A DNA stretch of 64,000 nt from Chrysoporthe austroafricana (taxonomy: Eukaryota > Ascomycota > Sordariomycetes > Diaporthales > Cryphonectriaceae), in the NCBI GenBank assembly GCA_001051155.2, contig JYIP02000003.1:4402001-4466000 (forward strand), in the 5' to 3' direction. Positions 1 through 9,680 of this stretch are shown in pieces. The position numbers and the translations under genes are program-made. Numbering within the stretch: position 1 is the stretch's first letter; the number at the start of each line of letters is the position of its first letter. The notes beneath the pieces were generated by a model. It was not told where the DNA came from. It saw nothing but the letters and a program-made list of their open reading frames with translations, and did no database searches.

Positions 1-1005
1 AGTTATGAGGCTCCACAAATGTGATCCCATGAGAGAATGACTCTTGCTCCTAGTCGATCTCTTACCAAGAACCCATAAAAGATGGTTATCGTCTCTCATC
101 TAGGCGTCCGTGTGATGTGACTGATATCAGCGATACAGATCACATAATACCAGCCAAAATGCAGATCATAACATCGAGACAAGCTCTCAATGCTGCAATA
201 GAACGTCGATCATCTAGTCCGGAAAGTCCCTTGCTTTGATATTTCTCTGCGTCTCGATCCCTCATCATAACATCCTGTGCTTGATACTAATCGATGCACA
301 AGTCGTGATAGTTGAATACCCGACACGAGGGCTACTGCCCGGCCTGTGACTTGACCTCTCCGATGAACTCACGCTGAACAGCAAACCGGGTTCATGAACA
401 CCAACAAAGTATGGCAAACCGGTTTTCAAGGCCCAGTCCTCAGCGTAGCAGCCGATTCTGTGAGATTTAAGGCAAAGATTTATATCCGAATCACCAGATT
501 CATCTAATGGGAGCTGGAGGACACCGTCTATGCTGTTTTCCGCAAAGCTCCTACGAGCTCTGAAGCTAGACTCACACCTCTGCGCCTAGTCCCGGCAAGG
601 GCACAGCCCGTCAGAGGTATACGGTGACAAGATTTATCGTCAACAATTGCATGGCGGGGTGATCGTCGTGCTCAATACTTGAGAATAATTCAAAGTTCAT
701 CCAGTACTTAATCTCGCCCTCTAGCCGCACTTGTGCAATGTTTCTACCCCCTTCTTCCACCACCAAGCCGTCAGATTCTCGTCCTAAAGAGCGAACCAAA
801 TCTCCAGATCCAACCTCTAGAGAAGAATAACGACCACAAACAAGGCAAAAACAGTGCAGCAATACCCAAACGCCCACCTGCTAGTCAACCTTTGCTCATG
901 CACCTCGGTTCACCCACTAACGCCATATGAGAAGAAAGACTGGCTGCGATAGCACAGCATCACCCAAGCCAGCACACATAGTCTTGAACCATAGACTATA
1001 CCACA
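1..1005. other. No gene recognised
   Basis: I see no recognisable coding exon, RNA gene or repeat here. The short open frames lack family motifs and mostly start with GTG or TTG. The stretch is likely 5' flank of the ORF that follows, or 3' flank of a gene outside the window. Confidence 0.4.
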
Positions 1006-1503
1006 ATGTCTCACGGAGACACAAATCATTTACAAAGTACGATGGTCACCACCGACCCCAATCAGTCCGCGCTGGCCACGGTGCACCCCACCGGCCGTCC
1101 CTACATCCGGCTGGTTGATGGCACCATCCTGTTTAGCCTCCCCCCGGCGGACCCCCGCCCTCAGAGCACGGGCTTGGGGCTCTCTTCAAGCTCTAGCTCC
1201 GGCGACTCGGACAGCGTGGCCACAAATGAAGAGAGCGAGGAGGAGGATGAGGACAAAGCGGATCTCTCGGGGTTTGATGGCATGTCTCTGGAGGAGCTGC
1301 TCTCCGCTTTCGTCGAGACGATGCGCGAGACGACGGAGGCCATGGACCAGCTTCTTGGCGTGCCTCTTGGGGAGGAACCCGACTGGCCCAGAAAGTCTCA
1401 GCGTCGGCGGAGACGCGAATGCCGCTGGAGGAGGCGGCGAGGGCTGGGCCACAAGGGGCTAGCCTTTAGACGGCATCGACTGGGTCCTGGTGGTTGGCCC
1501 TGA
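1006..1503 (+). CDS. Hypothetical acidic/Arg-rich protein (doubtful model, possibly frameshifted)
   Basis: An ATG-started open frame of 165 residues with no recognised family. Residues ~55-85 are a Ser tract followed by a strongly acidic Glu/Asp run. Next comes a helix-like segment (GMSLEELLSAF) and then an Arg-rich tail. The tail looks like an out-of-frame reading. From about 1389 a neighbouring frame gives a plausible continuation (KVSASAETRMPLEEAARAG). After a second frame change near 1466 another frame gives DWVLVVGPEDDTDCIILVGP and stops at 1562-1564. The true protein may therefore be about 185 residues and broken by two frameshifts, or an intron structure may exist that I cannot see. 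Function unknown. Confidence 0.4.
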   Translation: MSHGDTNHLQSTMVTTDPNQSALATVHPTGRPYIRLVDGTILFSLPPADPRPQSTGLGLSSSSSSGDSDSVATNEESEEEDEDKADLSGFDGMSLEELLSAFVETMRETTEAMDQLLGVPLGEEPDWPRKSQRRRRRECRWRRRRGLGHKGLAFRRHRLGPGGWP

Positions 1504-1564
1504 AGATGACACGGATTGTATCATACTGGTTGGCCCAGCTGGAGGGAGAAGATGCCGCCGGTAG

Positions 1565-2351
1565 AGGTCAAGAGAAAGTGCGGGCATGACAAGAGATGAT
1601 CGGTTGTGGATATTTGACACGTGTTCATACAGACGCACTGCAGGTCCGGAGGCAATCACAGATAACCTGATGGGCGGGTACCGAACGAAAAGAATGTCGA
1701 ACAATGTTGAAAGAATTTCAATGTATTTTAAGAGTAAGGCACATAATGAACTGCAATTGTAATAGCGGAACCTTGAATAGTGTCTCGGATTTTTCCTGTT
1801 GCTTGAGTATAAGGTTCTTACTGAAGTTTGAGTGCTGACCGATTTCGTCTATCTGAATCTGTGTCGATCGCGTAAGGCTGCCTGGGTGTTTTTGTTTTGT
1901 AGGAGATCTTCGCTAGTCTAACTCTACCCAAATCTTGAAACTAATTTAGGCCTAGCTTATCTGCATGCAATACGATATATATTATACCTAAGGTGTAGAT
2001 ATGGAGTAATAGGATCAAGGAATCCTTGAGCCGCGCTGGTGCATGAGAAACGAAAGGTAGGAGAGGTATCGCGCACCCAACGAAGTATCGATTGCTAGAT
2101 GACGTGGATGACACGTCGAGGGAGGAATGTTGAGTTGCATTTTGACTGTTGCAAAGCCTGTGCATCATGGCCTTGACGCCTCTACGTATCCCGATACCTC
2201 TAGCTGCGGTAGCCGGCATAGAGTCGAGTTTCGCTTTCGGTAATTTGCAAGAGAGCCGTAGCTCTGAGTTGTATGTTCACGGTTGATATATTGGTTGTAG
2301 ACTCCAGATTACAGACTCGACACTCTCACTGTGACCCGCCACGAGGCTTCC
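1565..2351. other. Intergenic, nothing recognised
   Basis: A+T-richer spacer between the first ORF and the 3' end of the hydrolase gene on the minus strand. I see no gene or repeat. Confidence 0.45.
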
Positions 2352-3143
2352 TTAGCAAGCCTCCGTCAACTTGACAATCTCACGCGCAACCAACTCCGAA
2401 CGGTTGATTACCAACGTGTGGCCAGCAGCCTTAGCAAAGACCCTTGTAACGATCCCACCAGCGGCCTGCGCCTCCTCGTGCATTTTCTCCTGCAACTGTG
2501 TCGGGATGACAACGTCCTTTTCAGGGATGATCTGGATACTGGCGATCTCCTTCCACGCCTCGTACCTCACAACTCCATCGTAGCTGTCCGAACTCTGTCT
2601 TGCCATCATAGGCAACCACTTTGCCTGCTCGTCCTCGCCCTCAATATCGTCGAAGACCCACGAAGCCATGACCGGGTCGATCGCCGGAAGGTACCCTCCC
2701 GGAATGCCATCACGAATAGGTCCCTCCGGCATACAACCCGCCGCATTCATGAATGCACGGCTGCCCTGGCCCAAGGGCAGTACGAACGCGGCAATGTAGA
2801 CCATCCCGACTACGGCGGTATCTTTGCCATGTGCCGCGCGGTCGGCTCTGCTCAGGCCCTGGACGGCTGAGGACCCGGGGATGCCGGCGTAGGAGTGCAC
2901 CGCCAGGACAACGTTTCTGGGACTGATCGTGTCGTCAAGCAGGGACGTCACGGCCCGGCGGATGTGCGCTGCATCGTCGTCCGCCGTCGGCGCGGGGAAT
3001 ACTGAGCCATCGTTGGCGGAAGGGAGCTCGATCGTCCGGGCGTCGTATCCCTGGCCGCGGAGGACGTTGAGGAGGGGCTCGTAAAGCGGTGGCGTGCCGA
3101 AGGAGCCCGGAACGATTACGATGGAGACGTTTTGTTTTGCCAT
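2352..3143 (-). CDS. Alpha/beta hydrolase fold protein
   Basis: A single-exon gene of 263 residues starting at ATG 3143. An N-terminal beta strand and oxyanion-type loop (IVIVPGSFGTPPLYEPLL) opens an alpha/beta-hydrolase fold. The nucleophile elbow is VHSYAG with Ser84; the usual first Gly of GxSxG is Val, which occurs in the fungal small-hydrolase group with HSYGG-type elbows. The C-terminal GHTLVINRSE supplies the likely catalytic His242. The acid is probably in the VVIPTQLQ region. There is no signal peptide, so a cytosolic enzyme is likely. The length fits the family (250-290). Such enzymes are often esterases or salicylate-esterase-like; the substrate cannot be told from sequence. Confidence 0.85.
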   Translation of the reverse strand: MAKQNVSIVIVPGSFGTPPLYEPLLNVLRGQGYDARTIELPSANDGSVFPAPTADDDAAHIRRAVTSLLDDTISPRNVVLAVHSYAGIPGSSAVQGLSRADRAAHGKDTAVVGMVYIAAFVLPLGQGSRAFMNAAGCMPEGPIRDGIPGGYLPAIDPVMASWVFDDIEGEDEQAKWLPMMARQSSDSYDGVVRYEAWKEIASIQIIPEKDVVIPTQLQEKMHEEAQAAGGIVTRVFAKAAGHTLVINRSELVAREIVKLTEAC

Positions 3144-3720
3144 TGTTAATGCCGGAGCGGGGATTGTTTCTCCTCGGAGAGCGCGGTATTCCTGGGAGCC
3201 TGGCTGTACCGCGAGACCTAAGCGCCTCGAACTCTGGCAAGTAAAGCTCCTTTTATGTTGATTTTACTTCAGTTGATAGTTAAAGATATTGTGGCTCTGG
3301 ATTATCAATCGTAGTATGTCGGGTCTGTTGCCTTGCTATCTTGGCAAGCAGCGCAATCTACGTTGCATTTGTAAGCTAATAGGATTCCTGCATCTTCGTA
3401 CCGAAGTCTTTAGGGCCCAGATTTCGCATCCATCAATCAATCCCCCTGCTGTTTTCGCGAAATTCGCTGCAGGATTCGGGGGAAATTGGACGCAGGTTCC
3501 TGAGACTGGGACAGGTCGAGAGCCCTCCTGTTGCCCGATATGCTAGAAGCAAATGCTGTTTCGGTCTCCTGAAAGCTTTCCGTCGCCGCAAGCCAATGCT
3601 GTCGGCGTAGGAGGTCAAGACTATACCCTGGTGTTTAGAGGACCTGACATCTCTCCCGATTGTGGTGTGGTAGCGTAGTGGATGTCGATCCCGATCCCGG
3701 GTCGCGGGGCACGAACAGGC
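3144..3720. other. Intergenic, nothing recognised
   Basis: 5' flank of the hydrolase and 3' flank of the polyQ protein. Contains only short open frames without family signal. Confidence 0.45.
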
Positions 3721-4701
3721 TCACTGAAGCGTGTCTGAAGGCCTTGCGGTAGACGGCACGCTCTCATCACCCCAGACGTCCTTGGACTCCTGCTCCACTG
3801 CCCTCATTGCGGTAGCAACACCCTCCAGCTTCGCGACGACGTCCAGCACCCCCTGGTTGACCCGCTGGAAGTACCGATCGTTCGCCTTCCTCCTCTCCCT
3901 TGCACGCCTGATATCGCTCTCCGTCTCCTCGTCCAGCTTCCGACCGAGCCTCTCCGTGCCAACACCGGCACTCCCGGGCCGTATGCTTGCCGCGCCGGCG
4001 CCCGCAGTCCTCCCACCGGTGCCACCCTCGGCGGTTCCCCCGGTGCCGTCCGTCCGGAGCTCCCCGCCGCCGCCCGAGGACACCGACGCGGCGGCGGCGG
4101 ACGCCGTCTCGATGGCCTCATCAGCCTCGGACCGCGCCCACGCCTGCGCGAGCTCGATCTGGGCGGCGCGCAGCTCGGCGAGCTTGCGGTCGTGGTCCGG
4201 GCCGAAGACGCGCGTGCCGCCGCTGGCGGACAGCTCGACCTCCTCGAGCGTCGCCTGCATCTCGGCCCACAGCGCGTCGGTCCTGTCTGTCGTGCGGGTC
4301 GACTCGCGGCGCGTGTACGCGGCGGCGGTCTGCAGCGGCGGCAGGGTGCCCCTGCGCGGCGCGGGGGCGGTCGCCGCCGACCCTCCCGTGGTGGTCGTCG
4401 CTGTCGCTGTCGTGCCGCGGTCCTCCATTGGTTTCGAGAGCGCTGCGGCCAAGGGGTCGGCGGAGAGCAGCGCGGATGCGTTCCGTGTGTGTGGCTGACC
4501 TTGTGCCTGTCCCTGGGCGGAAGACCGACCCGTGATGACTGACGCCGAGCCAGCGGCGGTGGACGGGAGCGAGACATGCGAGGCTGCGGGCGACGGGTGC
4601 GGGAACAGGGCAGGGGGCGGGTTCCTTTGTGGTCTAGGTCTTGCAGGTCGTGTCTGCTGCTGCTGCTGCTGCTGCTGCTGTGATTGAGACATCTTACTCA
4701 T
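3721..4701 (-). CDS. Conserved fungal coiled-coil protein with polyglutamine N-terminus
   Basis: 326 residues from ATG 4701; the frame is open a little further upstream but only through a TTG. The N-terminus has a nine-Gln tract encoded by a pure CAG repeat, then a Pro/Ser/Ala-rich disordered region to about residue 125. Two helical segments follow. One contains ALWAEMQATLEEVELSA and a following ELRAAQIELAQAWARSEADE stretch. The other, near the C-terminus, contains RARERRKANDRYFQRVNQGV followed by a helix ending near VEQESKDVWG. This layout resembles small coiled-coil subunits of endosomal BLOC-type complexes (KXD1/CNL1-like), but that is only a resemblance. The linker between the helices is Gly/Ala/Ser-rich and GC-biased. 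Confidence 0.72.
   Translation of the reverse strand: MSKMSQSQQQQQQQQQTRPARPRPQRNPPPALFPHPSPAASHVSLPSTAAGSASVITGRSSAQGQAQGQPHTRNASALLSADPLAAALSKPMEDRGTTATATTTTGGSAATAPAPRRGTLPPLQTAAAYTRRESTRTTDRTDALWAEMQATLEEVELSASGGTRVFGPDHDRKLAELRAAQIELAQAWARSEADEAIETASAAAASVSSGGGGELRTDGTGGTAEGGTGGRTAGAGAASIRPGSAGVGTERLGRKLDEETESDIRRARERRKANDRYFQRVNQGVLDVVAKLEGVATAMRAVEQESKDVWGDESVPSTARPSDTLQ
4654..4680. repeat. (CTG)9 microsatellite encoding polyGln
   Basis: Nine uninterrupted CTG units on the + strand, read as CAG/Gln in the minus-strand gene at 3721-4701. Pure trinucleotide runs of this kind are usually length-polymorphic. Confidence 0.95.
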
Positions 4702-6484
4702 CCGTGCCCCCAACGGGGACGCTAATTATCTGCTGTCTGCGCACCGCTGCGATATGGTTTGCCTCTGAGACGAGCCGTTACGCGTCCCGCTCCAGGGAGC
4801 GACCTTCCAAAGGCGGAAGCCAGCTGGGGTGCTGATAGGCTCCGGCCTGATGTTATGACTTGATCCGCGATTCTGTGCCCTTCACAGTTTAGATGCCGTG
4901 TGCACATAGGCTGGCTTGTAAGATTGAAATCCGTATACTGTGAGATTTGTCGTCTTGCCATGTGTGATCGTATGCGAGGTTGAAGTAGCAAGGGCGTTCT
5001 CCAAAGGGAAAAAGGGGGGCGCCCCGTGTAGTTACGCATCTGCACCAGGTCCTCCGTAAATACACTACTAGCATAGTCTTGTGATGGCGCAGTGAATAGT
5101 TCTCCTTATTGTCTCCTAGAGGCTCATCTCCTGATACCCTTGATATGAATCTCTCTTCCGACGGCCTATTCTGTAAGGCCATATGTGTCGTGATGTGCTT
5201 ACTGTGCTGACGTAGGTGTCCTCCCTCGGATCGTACACCCTGGCCGATGTGACCCTTCAAAAGGCACCCGCTTCCCTTTCCCTTCGAATATAACGCTTTC
5301 ACAGTCCGGATTTCCTAAGCTGGTGCTTCTACAGTTCGTAGAAATCACGGCTTCGAGGTCGGTCCCGGGTACTACCGCCCGTAGCGTACAGCGTCACCAT
5401 CAACAGCTCAGGGCTATCTCGCTCTTCGAGCACTTGTACCGCTTGGCCCACTGTGCAATTACCTCCTTCGATGCGCCTCCCAGCTTCGACAGTTCACAAG
5501 CATCCTGATTCGACCCGCCTCACCCTCCGCCAAAGGCGTCAACTACCAGACAGGTACGATCCACCTGCCGGAACGTGTCCCGGCTGCCGTCGTATGCAAC
5601 TCACAGACAACAACAAAACCGTTGTCTAAAAGGCGCATATATGATGATGTACGTGAATTCCACCGGGGCCAGAGCTGGCACATGTGTAGTGCAGCACAGT
5701 TACCCACTGACTTTGCACGGGCCGTTGAATAGACTGCACGTGGCTCCGCCGGCCGTAGAGACGTGACTGTTGACATCGAGGGGGTGAAGCCTGGGAAGTA
5801 GACACACATAACGGAATCCGAGCTGCCTGCGGTATACATTGTCTAACTCCACTGGGACCAGAACACTGCTCCGAAGATAGTATTTACCATAATCTGGACG
5901 GAATGGTGGTCAAGGGAAAAGAACATCTGGTAGTACAGCACTACTGCACGTATGTGCGGGTCTGCGGTGTTCCTCGATGGATAGCGACGCAATCCGGAGT
6001 GTCAGGACCATTCTGGGCCTTGGAAGTCACGGCGATACTGTGTCGTCCTACAGCTCTTGCGTCAGCGACGTGAGGCTTTGTCAGAAACACAATCTAGCCT
6101 CGCAAGCGCATCTGGTTGCTGTTATGCTATAGTCCTCACCACTTGCGGGTCTAGAAAACTACTTATTGGTAGACGGTACCGAAGGGCGACGTTTTACGTT
6201 GATAGTGACCGGATCACCCTCAAGAACCCGCGATTGCTGGCTGCAGCGAAAGTGAAGATGGGGTCGAGTGCAGAATGCAGGCTAAGATTCGAGTTCAACT
6301 TAGTCAGCGAGATCACGGGACCTGACGTGCACGGGCCAGCCAGCTCTTCCCACACAACGCTAGCGCCAAGGGGAAACCCGCCCAGTCGAATCTGCTGCAG
6401 TAGAGAATTTCTCGTGATTTCCTCGACGTCCACCATCCTCTCCACCCCACACCAACCATTCATTCAGCGATCAAGTCATAATCG
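4702..6484. other. Long intergenic region upstream of rps23
   Basis: About 1.8 kb without a convincing gene. Open frames at 4889-5302 and 5543-5839 on the minus strand have no family motif, and the first starts with GTG. The right end is promoter and 5' UTR exon of rps23. It has C/T-rich stretches (for example around 6420-6470) typical of highly expressed fungal genes. Confidence 0.45.
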
Positions 6485-6706
6485 GTGAGTACATGCTACC
6501 CTTCTCCTTCCTAAACGTCTCCACGATCAATTCCACGGCGTATCGAATTCAACCGACATTTGCCTTGCGGCAACAAACGACGCTATCGAGCAGTCTCGCA
6601 CGTTTCTCGTTAATCGACCCACCCAACACCGAAATCCAGATCACGAGCCTCAATTCTCAACAAGCCCACGAGACACGAGACTAACCGCCTGCCATCAATC
6701 TTATAG
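6485..6706 (+). other. Intron in the 5' UTR of rps23
   Basis: A GTGAGT donor at 6485, a GACTAAC branch-type sequence near 6679-6685 and a TTATAG acceptor ending at 6706. The acceptor is 9 bases before the start codon at 6716. Leader introns of this kind are common in fungal ribosomal protein genes. Confidence 0.75.
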
Positions 6707-6715
6707 CAAGTCAAA

Positions 6716-7305
6716 ATGGGAAAGGGAAAGCCTAGAGGACTCAACGCCGCGCGCAAGCTGCGCAACAACCGCCGCGAGCAGCGATGGGCCGATAACGGTT
6801 ACAAGAAGCGAGCCCTAGGCACCGCCTTTAAGTCCTCGCCCTTTGGAGGTTCTTCCCACGCCAAGGGCATCGTCCTCGAGAAGGTCGGTGTCGAGGCCAA
6901 GCAGCCCAACTCCGCTATCCGGAAGTGCGTCCGTGTCCAGTTGATCAAGAACGGCAAGAAGGTCACTGCTTTCGGTACGATACAACCCACCCTTGTCCCA
7001 AGTCCGCAATGCGACGAGCTTTCCGCGCTTCTACGCACCAGATCAACAAAGATTTGATGAGGCGAATATGAGAAGACAATTGCGGGATTGGACCTATCGG
7101 CTGACATCTGCGTGACTGCTTTCTAGTCCCCAACGACGGTTGCCTGAACTTCGTGGACGAGAACGACGAGGTGCTCCTGGCCGGTTTCGGTCGCAAGGGC
7201 AAGGCCAAGGGTGATATTCCCGGTGTGCGTTTCAAGGTCGTCAAGGTCTCTGGTGTCGGTCTGCTGGCTCTGTGGAAGGAGAAGAAGGAGAAGCCCCGCT
7301 CTTAG
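6716..7305 (+). CDS. rps23: 40S ribosomal protein S23 (uS12)
   Basis: Two coding exons, 6716-6974 and 7127-7305, give 145 residues, the normal eukaryotic uS12 length. The start is [20 protein letters not shown] and the end is KEKKEKPRS. The decoding-centre loop contains [20 protein letters not shown]; its Pro is the residue hydroxylated by Tpa1/OGFOD1-type enzymes in other eukaryotes. The intron (GTACGA donor, TTCTAG acceptor) splits the Val codon of the TAFVPNDGC segment. The protein sits at the A-site of the small subunit and controls decoding accuracy. A second intron lies in the leader. The gene is convergent with the COQ2 gene, with about 325 bp between stop codons. Confidence 0.98.
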
Positions 7306-7629
7306 ACAGCGTGCTGCTACTCCGGGGACGGAATGGCGGAGGGACAAAAAGACAATCAAAGGGATGCTCTGGGTTTTTCGGCGTCAATCTGTGCTTGCTC
7401 ACATCGGCATCTTCATATCAGGCAAGAGGGGTTCTGATATTTCCTTGGTAGACGTGATCGACGAATAAAAGATCATTGCGCCACGAGCACAGAACGAGGA
7501 CGCGCGGATGCTGGGGGCATAGGTGCAGCTGCGCCGAGGAGGGAGGACGGTCGAGGATGGGCTCGTCAAGTGCGATTCCGTCATGCAGTCTATGGTACAG
7601 GTTGGATGATGGTACATGGTGCAAAACGC

Positions 7630-8871
7630 CTACTGCTCAGGCTCCGTTTCCTCCGCCTGCTGGATATATCTGAGAGCATAGTCCGCCGCCAATCCAGCAC
7701 TGATGACACCGCCGGTCAACCAGCAGCCATTGACGAACCACCACCAACAATCCTTCACGCTCCGCAGATTGACCTTTCTGATCATGTATCCCAGCGTGAC
7801 CACTGCCCCTCCACAGCTGCCCACAAAGAACGCCGGTCCAGCACCAGCCGCAACACCGGCAGCAGTGAGGAATCCAACCTGCACAGCCGCGAGTCCCACC
7901 AAAAGCCTCTTGGACTGGTCGTGTGCAAGCGCAATACTCTTGATGCCGGCCTTGACATCATCCCGCGCATCCATATGCGCATAGATAAAATCATACAGCA
8001 CCGTCCAAGCCACATTCGACCCATACAGACACGCCGCCGCCGTCAGCGCCGTTCCGTTGGACAGCAGATCCACGCCCAGCGCAGGGAACCCCATTATGGC
8101 GCCCCAGGAGAACGTCAGCCCCAGCACGAACTGCGGGTAGTAGGTGACGCGCTTCGCGAGGGGGTACGACGCCACAAACAGGAGACTCGGGGTGGCGTAG
8201 AAGAAGCACTCGAGCGGCAGCTGCAGGAGCACGGCGAGGCCGGCGAGGAGCTGCGCGCCGGTGAAGACGAGCGCCTTGAAGGGCGTCACAGCACGCCGCG
8301 CGATGGGCCGCAGGCGCGTCCGGGTGACGTGCGGGTCGAGGTTGCGGTCCCAGAGGTCGTTGATCGTGCAGCCCGCGCCGCGCATGATGAGCGCCCCGGC
8401 GAAGAAGAGCATGGACGTGCCGAGGACGGTGAGGGGGGGGGTGATGGGGTGCGCGAGCGGCGCGGCGAGGAGGGTGGAAAAGAGACATGGGAGGAAGAGG
8501 TAGTAGGTGCCTGTGGGCTTATCGAGGCGGATGAGTTCAGCGTAGGGGATCCACGACCGTGGGAGGTACGCGAGGAGGCCGGTCTTGGGAGGCTCGTACG
8601 GGGTCGGAGCCGGTGCCTGTCTCCGATCTTCGAAGCTGCTTGTTGCATTTGCAGCCGGAGTTGCCGCCTTCGCAGCGGCGGATGAGATGTAGGCTCTTGA
8701 CACAGGACGGGTCTCGGGAGTAGCTGTTTCTCTTGGGCCACCATGAGATGCCAATCTCAACGTTGTTCGCCGGCTATGGCATCTTGAGAGGCTTATGGGT
8801 GATATTATTCCAGCTGAGAGGAAGGCAGACGTTCTTGCTCGCAGAGTACCTCTGGCGGCGAGCGTACTCAT
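7630..8871 (-). CDS. COQ2: 4-hydroxybenzoate polyprenyltransferase, mitochondrial (COQ2, UbiA family)
   Basis: An intronless gene of 413 residues from ATG 8871; the frame extends upstream only through a TTG. The first ~95 residues are Arg/Ser/Ala-rich with few acids, as in a mitochondrial presequence. A multi-spanning UbiA prenyltransferase follows. The first Asp-rich motif is NDLWDRNLD at residues 171-179 and the second is DFIYAHMDARDD at 294-305. Both bind the Mg-diphosphate of the polyprenyl donor. RLDKPTGTYYLFLPC before TM1 is typical of COQ2. The enzyme attaches the polyprenyl tail to 4-hydroxybenzoate in ubiquinone synthesis at the inner mitochondrial membrane. Confidence 0.96.
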   Translation of the reverse strand: MSTLAARGTLRARTSAFLSAGIISPISLSRCHSRRTTLRLASHGGPRETATPETRPVSRAYISSAAAKAATPAANATSSFEDRRQAPAPTPYEPPKTGLLAYLPRSWIPYAELIRLDKPTGTYYLFLPCLFSTLLAAPLAHPITPPLTVLGTSMLFFAGALIMRGAGCTINDLWDRNLDPHVTRTRLRPIARRAVTPFKALVFTGAQLLAGLAVLLQLPLECFFYATPSLLFVASYPLAKRVTYYPQFVLGLTFSWGAIMGFPALGVDLLSNGTALTAAACLYGSNVAWTVLYDFIYAHMDARDDVKAGIKSIALAHDQSKRLLVGLAAVQVGFLTAAGVAAGAGPAFFVGSCGGAVVTLGYMIRKVNLRSVKDCWWWFVNGCWLTGGVISAGLAADYALRYIQQAEETEPEQ

Positions 8872-9680
8872 CGCTGCTGATGAGATTTTGATGTGAGCCT
8901 TCTGTGATTGAGTCAGCTGCAACAGAACTCGGGCACAAGCTCACGACAACGTTCGCACCGTATCAAACACAAGACTAATCCTAAACCATCCTTTGTTTCC
9001 GGAGGACAAGCTGGCGCCCCTTGGTTGAGTTGCATCTCAGCATGCTCAATTTGAAATAGACGTGGAGCTCACATCTTCAAGGAAAGCGTTAGGGAGGACC
9101 TCTTACCTCAACTTAAGGAGCCTGCACAACTACCTTCAGTTCCTCAGGAACGATCAGTCGTCGATCTCCGAGCATGATAAAAACTCAAGACCATCTGAAC
9201 GGACCCCGGAATAGTTGACATAAGCCTCCCTTTGTATCTGTTGCTCAAAACTTTAGACGTTCTGCGCTAAATGGTCCGGTTATCAGGGTTGAGGTTCTAG
9301 ACCCCTGTCAAGCTTGCGATCCATGTTGGGAGGTGCAAGCTCCATGCAACCCCACACGTCTGCCATCACTCCTGCGTGCGTCAGTCAACTCGCGACAGCA
9401 GTGTCCGTTTCTCAAAGTTGTCGCTTCTTACGAACGATCTAAGTGAGCTCCTGATCCAAAGATTTTCTGCGTCACTCCCCACTTCCTCCGCGAGAGTCTC
9501 GTCTGCTGCCGGGAAACCCCCCTCGGTTAGCTAGCGAGGAGACGTGTGCCGATTATGTGTTGAGCCACGCCTCCTCTGCTGGACCGCGCCGTGTCTGGTC
9601 GCATCAAATGCGGCATTGTCGACCGCAGAGACCGCGGCACCGGGCTTCCTCCCGCAGGTCTCTGACCACATCGGCCCAAG
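8872..9680. promoter_or_regulatory. Divergent promoter region between COQ2 and the JmjC gene
   Basis: 809 bp between two divergently transcribed start codons, so it must hold both promoters and leaders. I see no clear TATA box and no coding exon. Function is inferred from position only. Confidence 0.5.

Noticed and set aside
3731..4577. Several long + and - strand frames across the polyQ gene
   Set aside because: They are shadows of the 3721-4701 gene in GC-rich codons, with Arg/Pro/Ala-biased composition and no motif.
7570..8685. 371-residue + strand frame opposite COQ2
   Set aside because: It mirrors the COQ2 coding strand. The Arg/Glu-rich product has no family features, while the opposite strand has full UbiA motifs.
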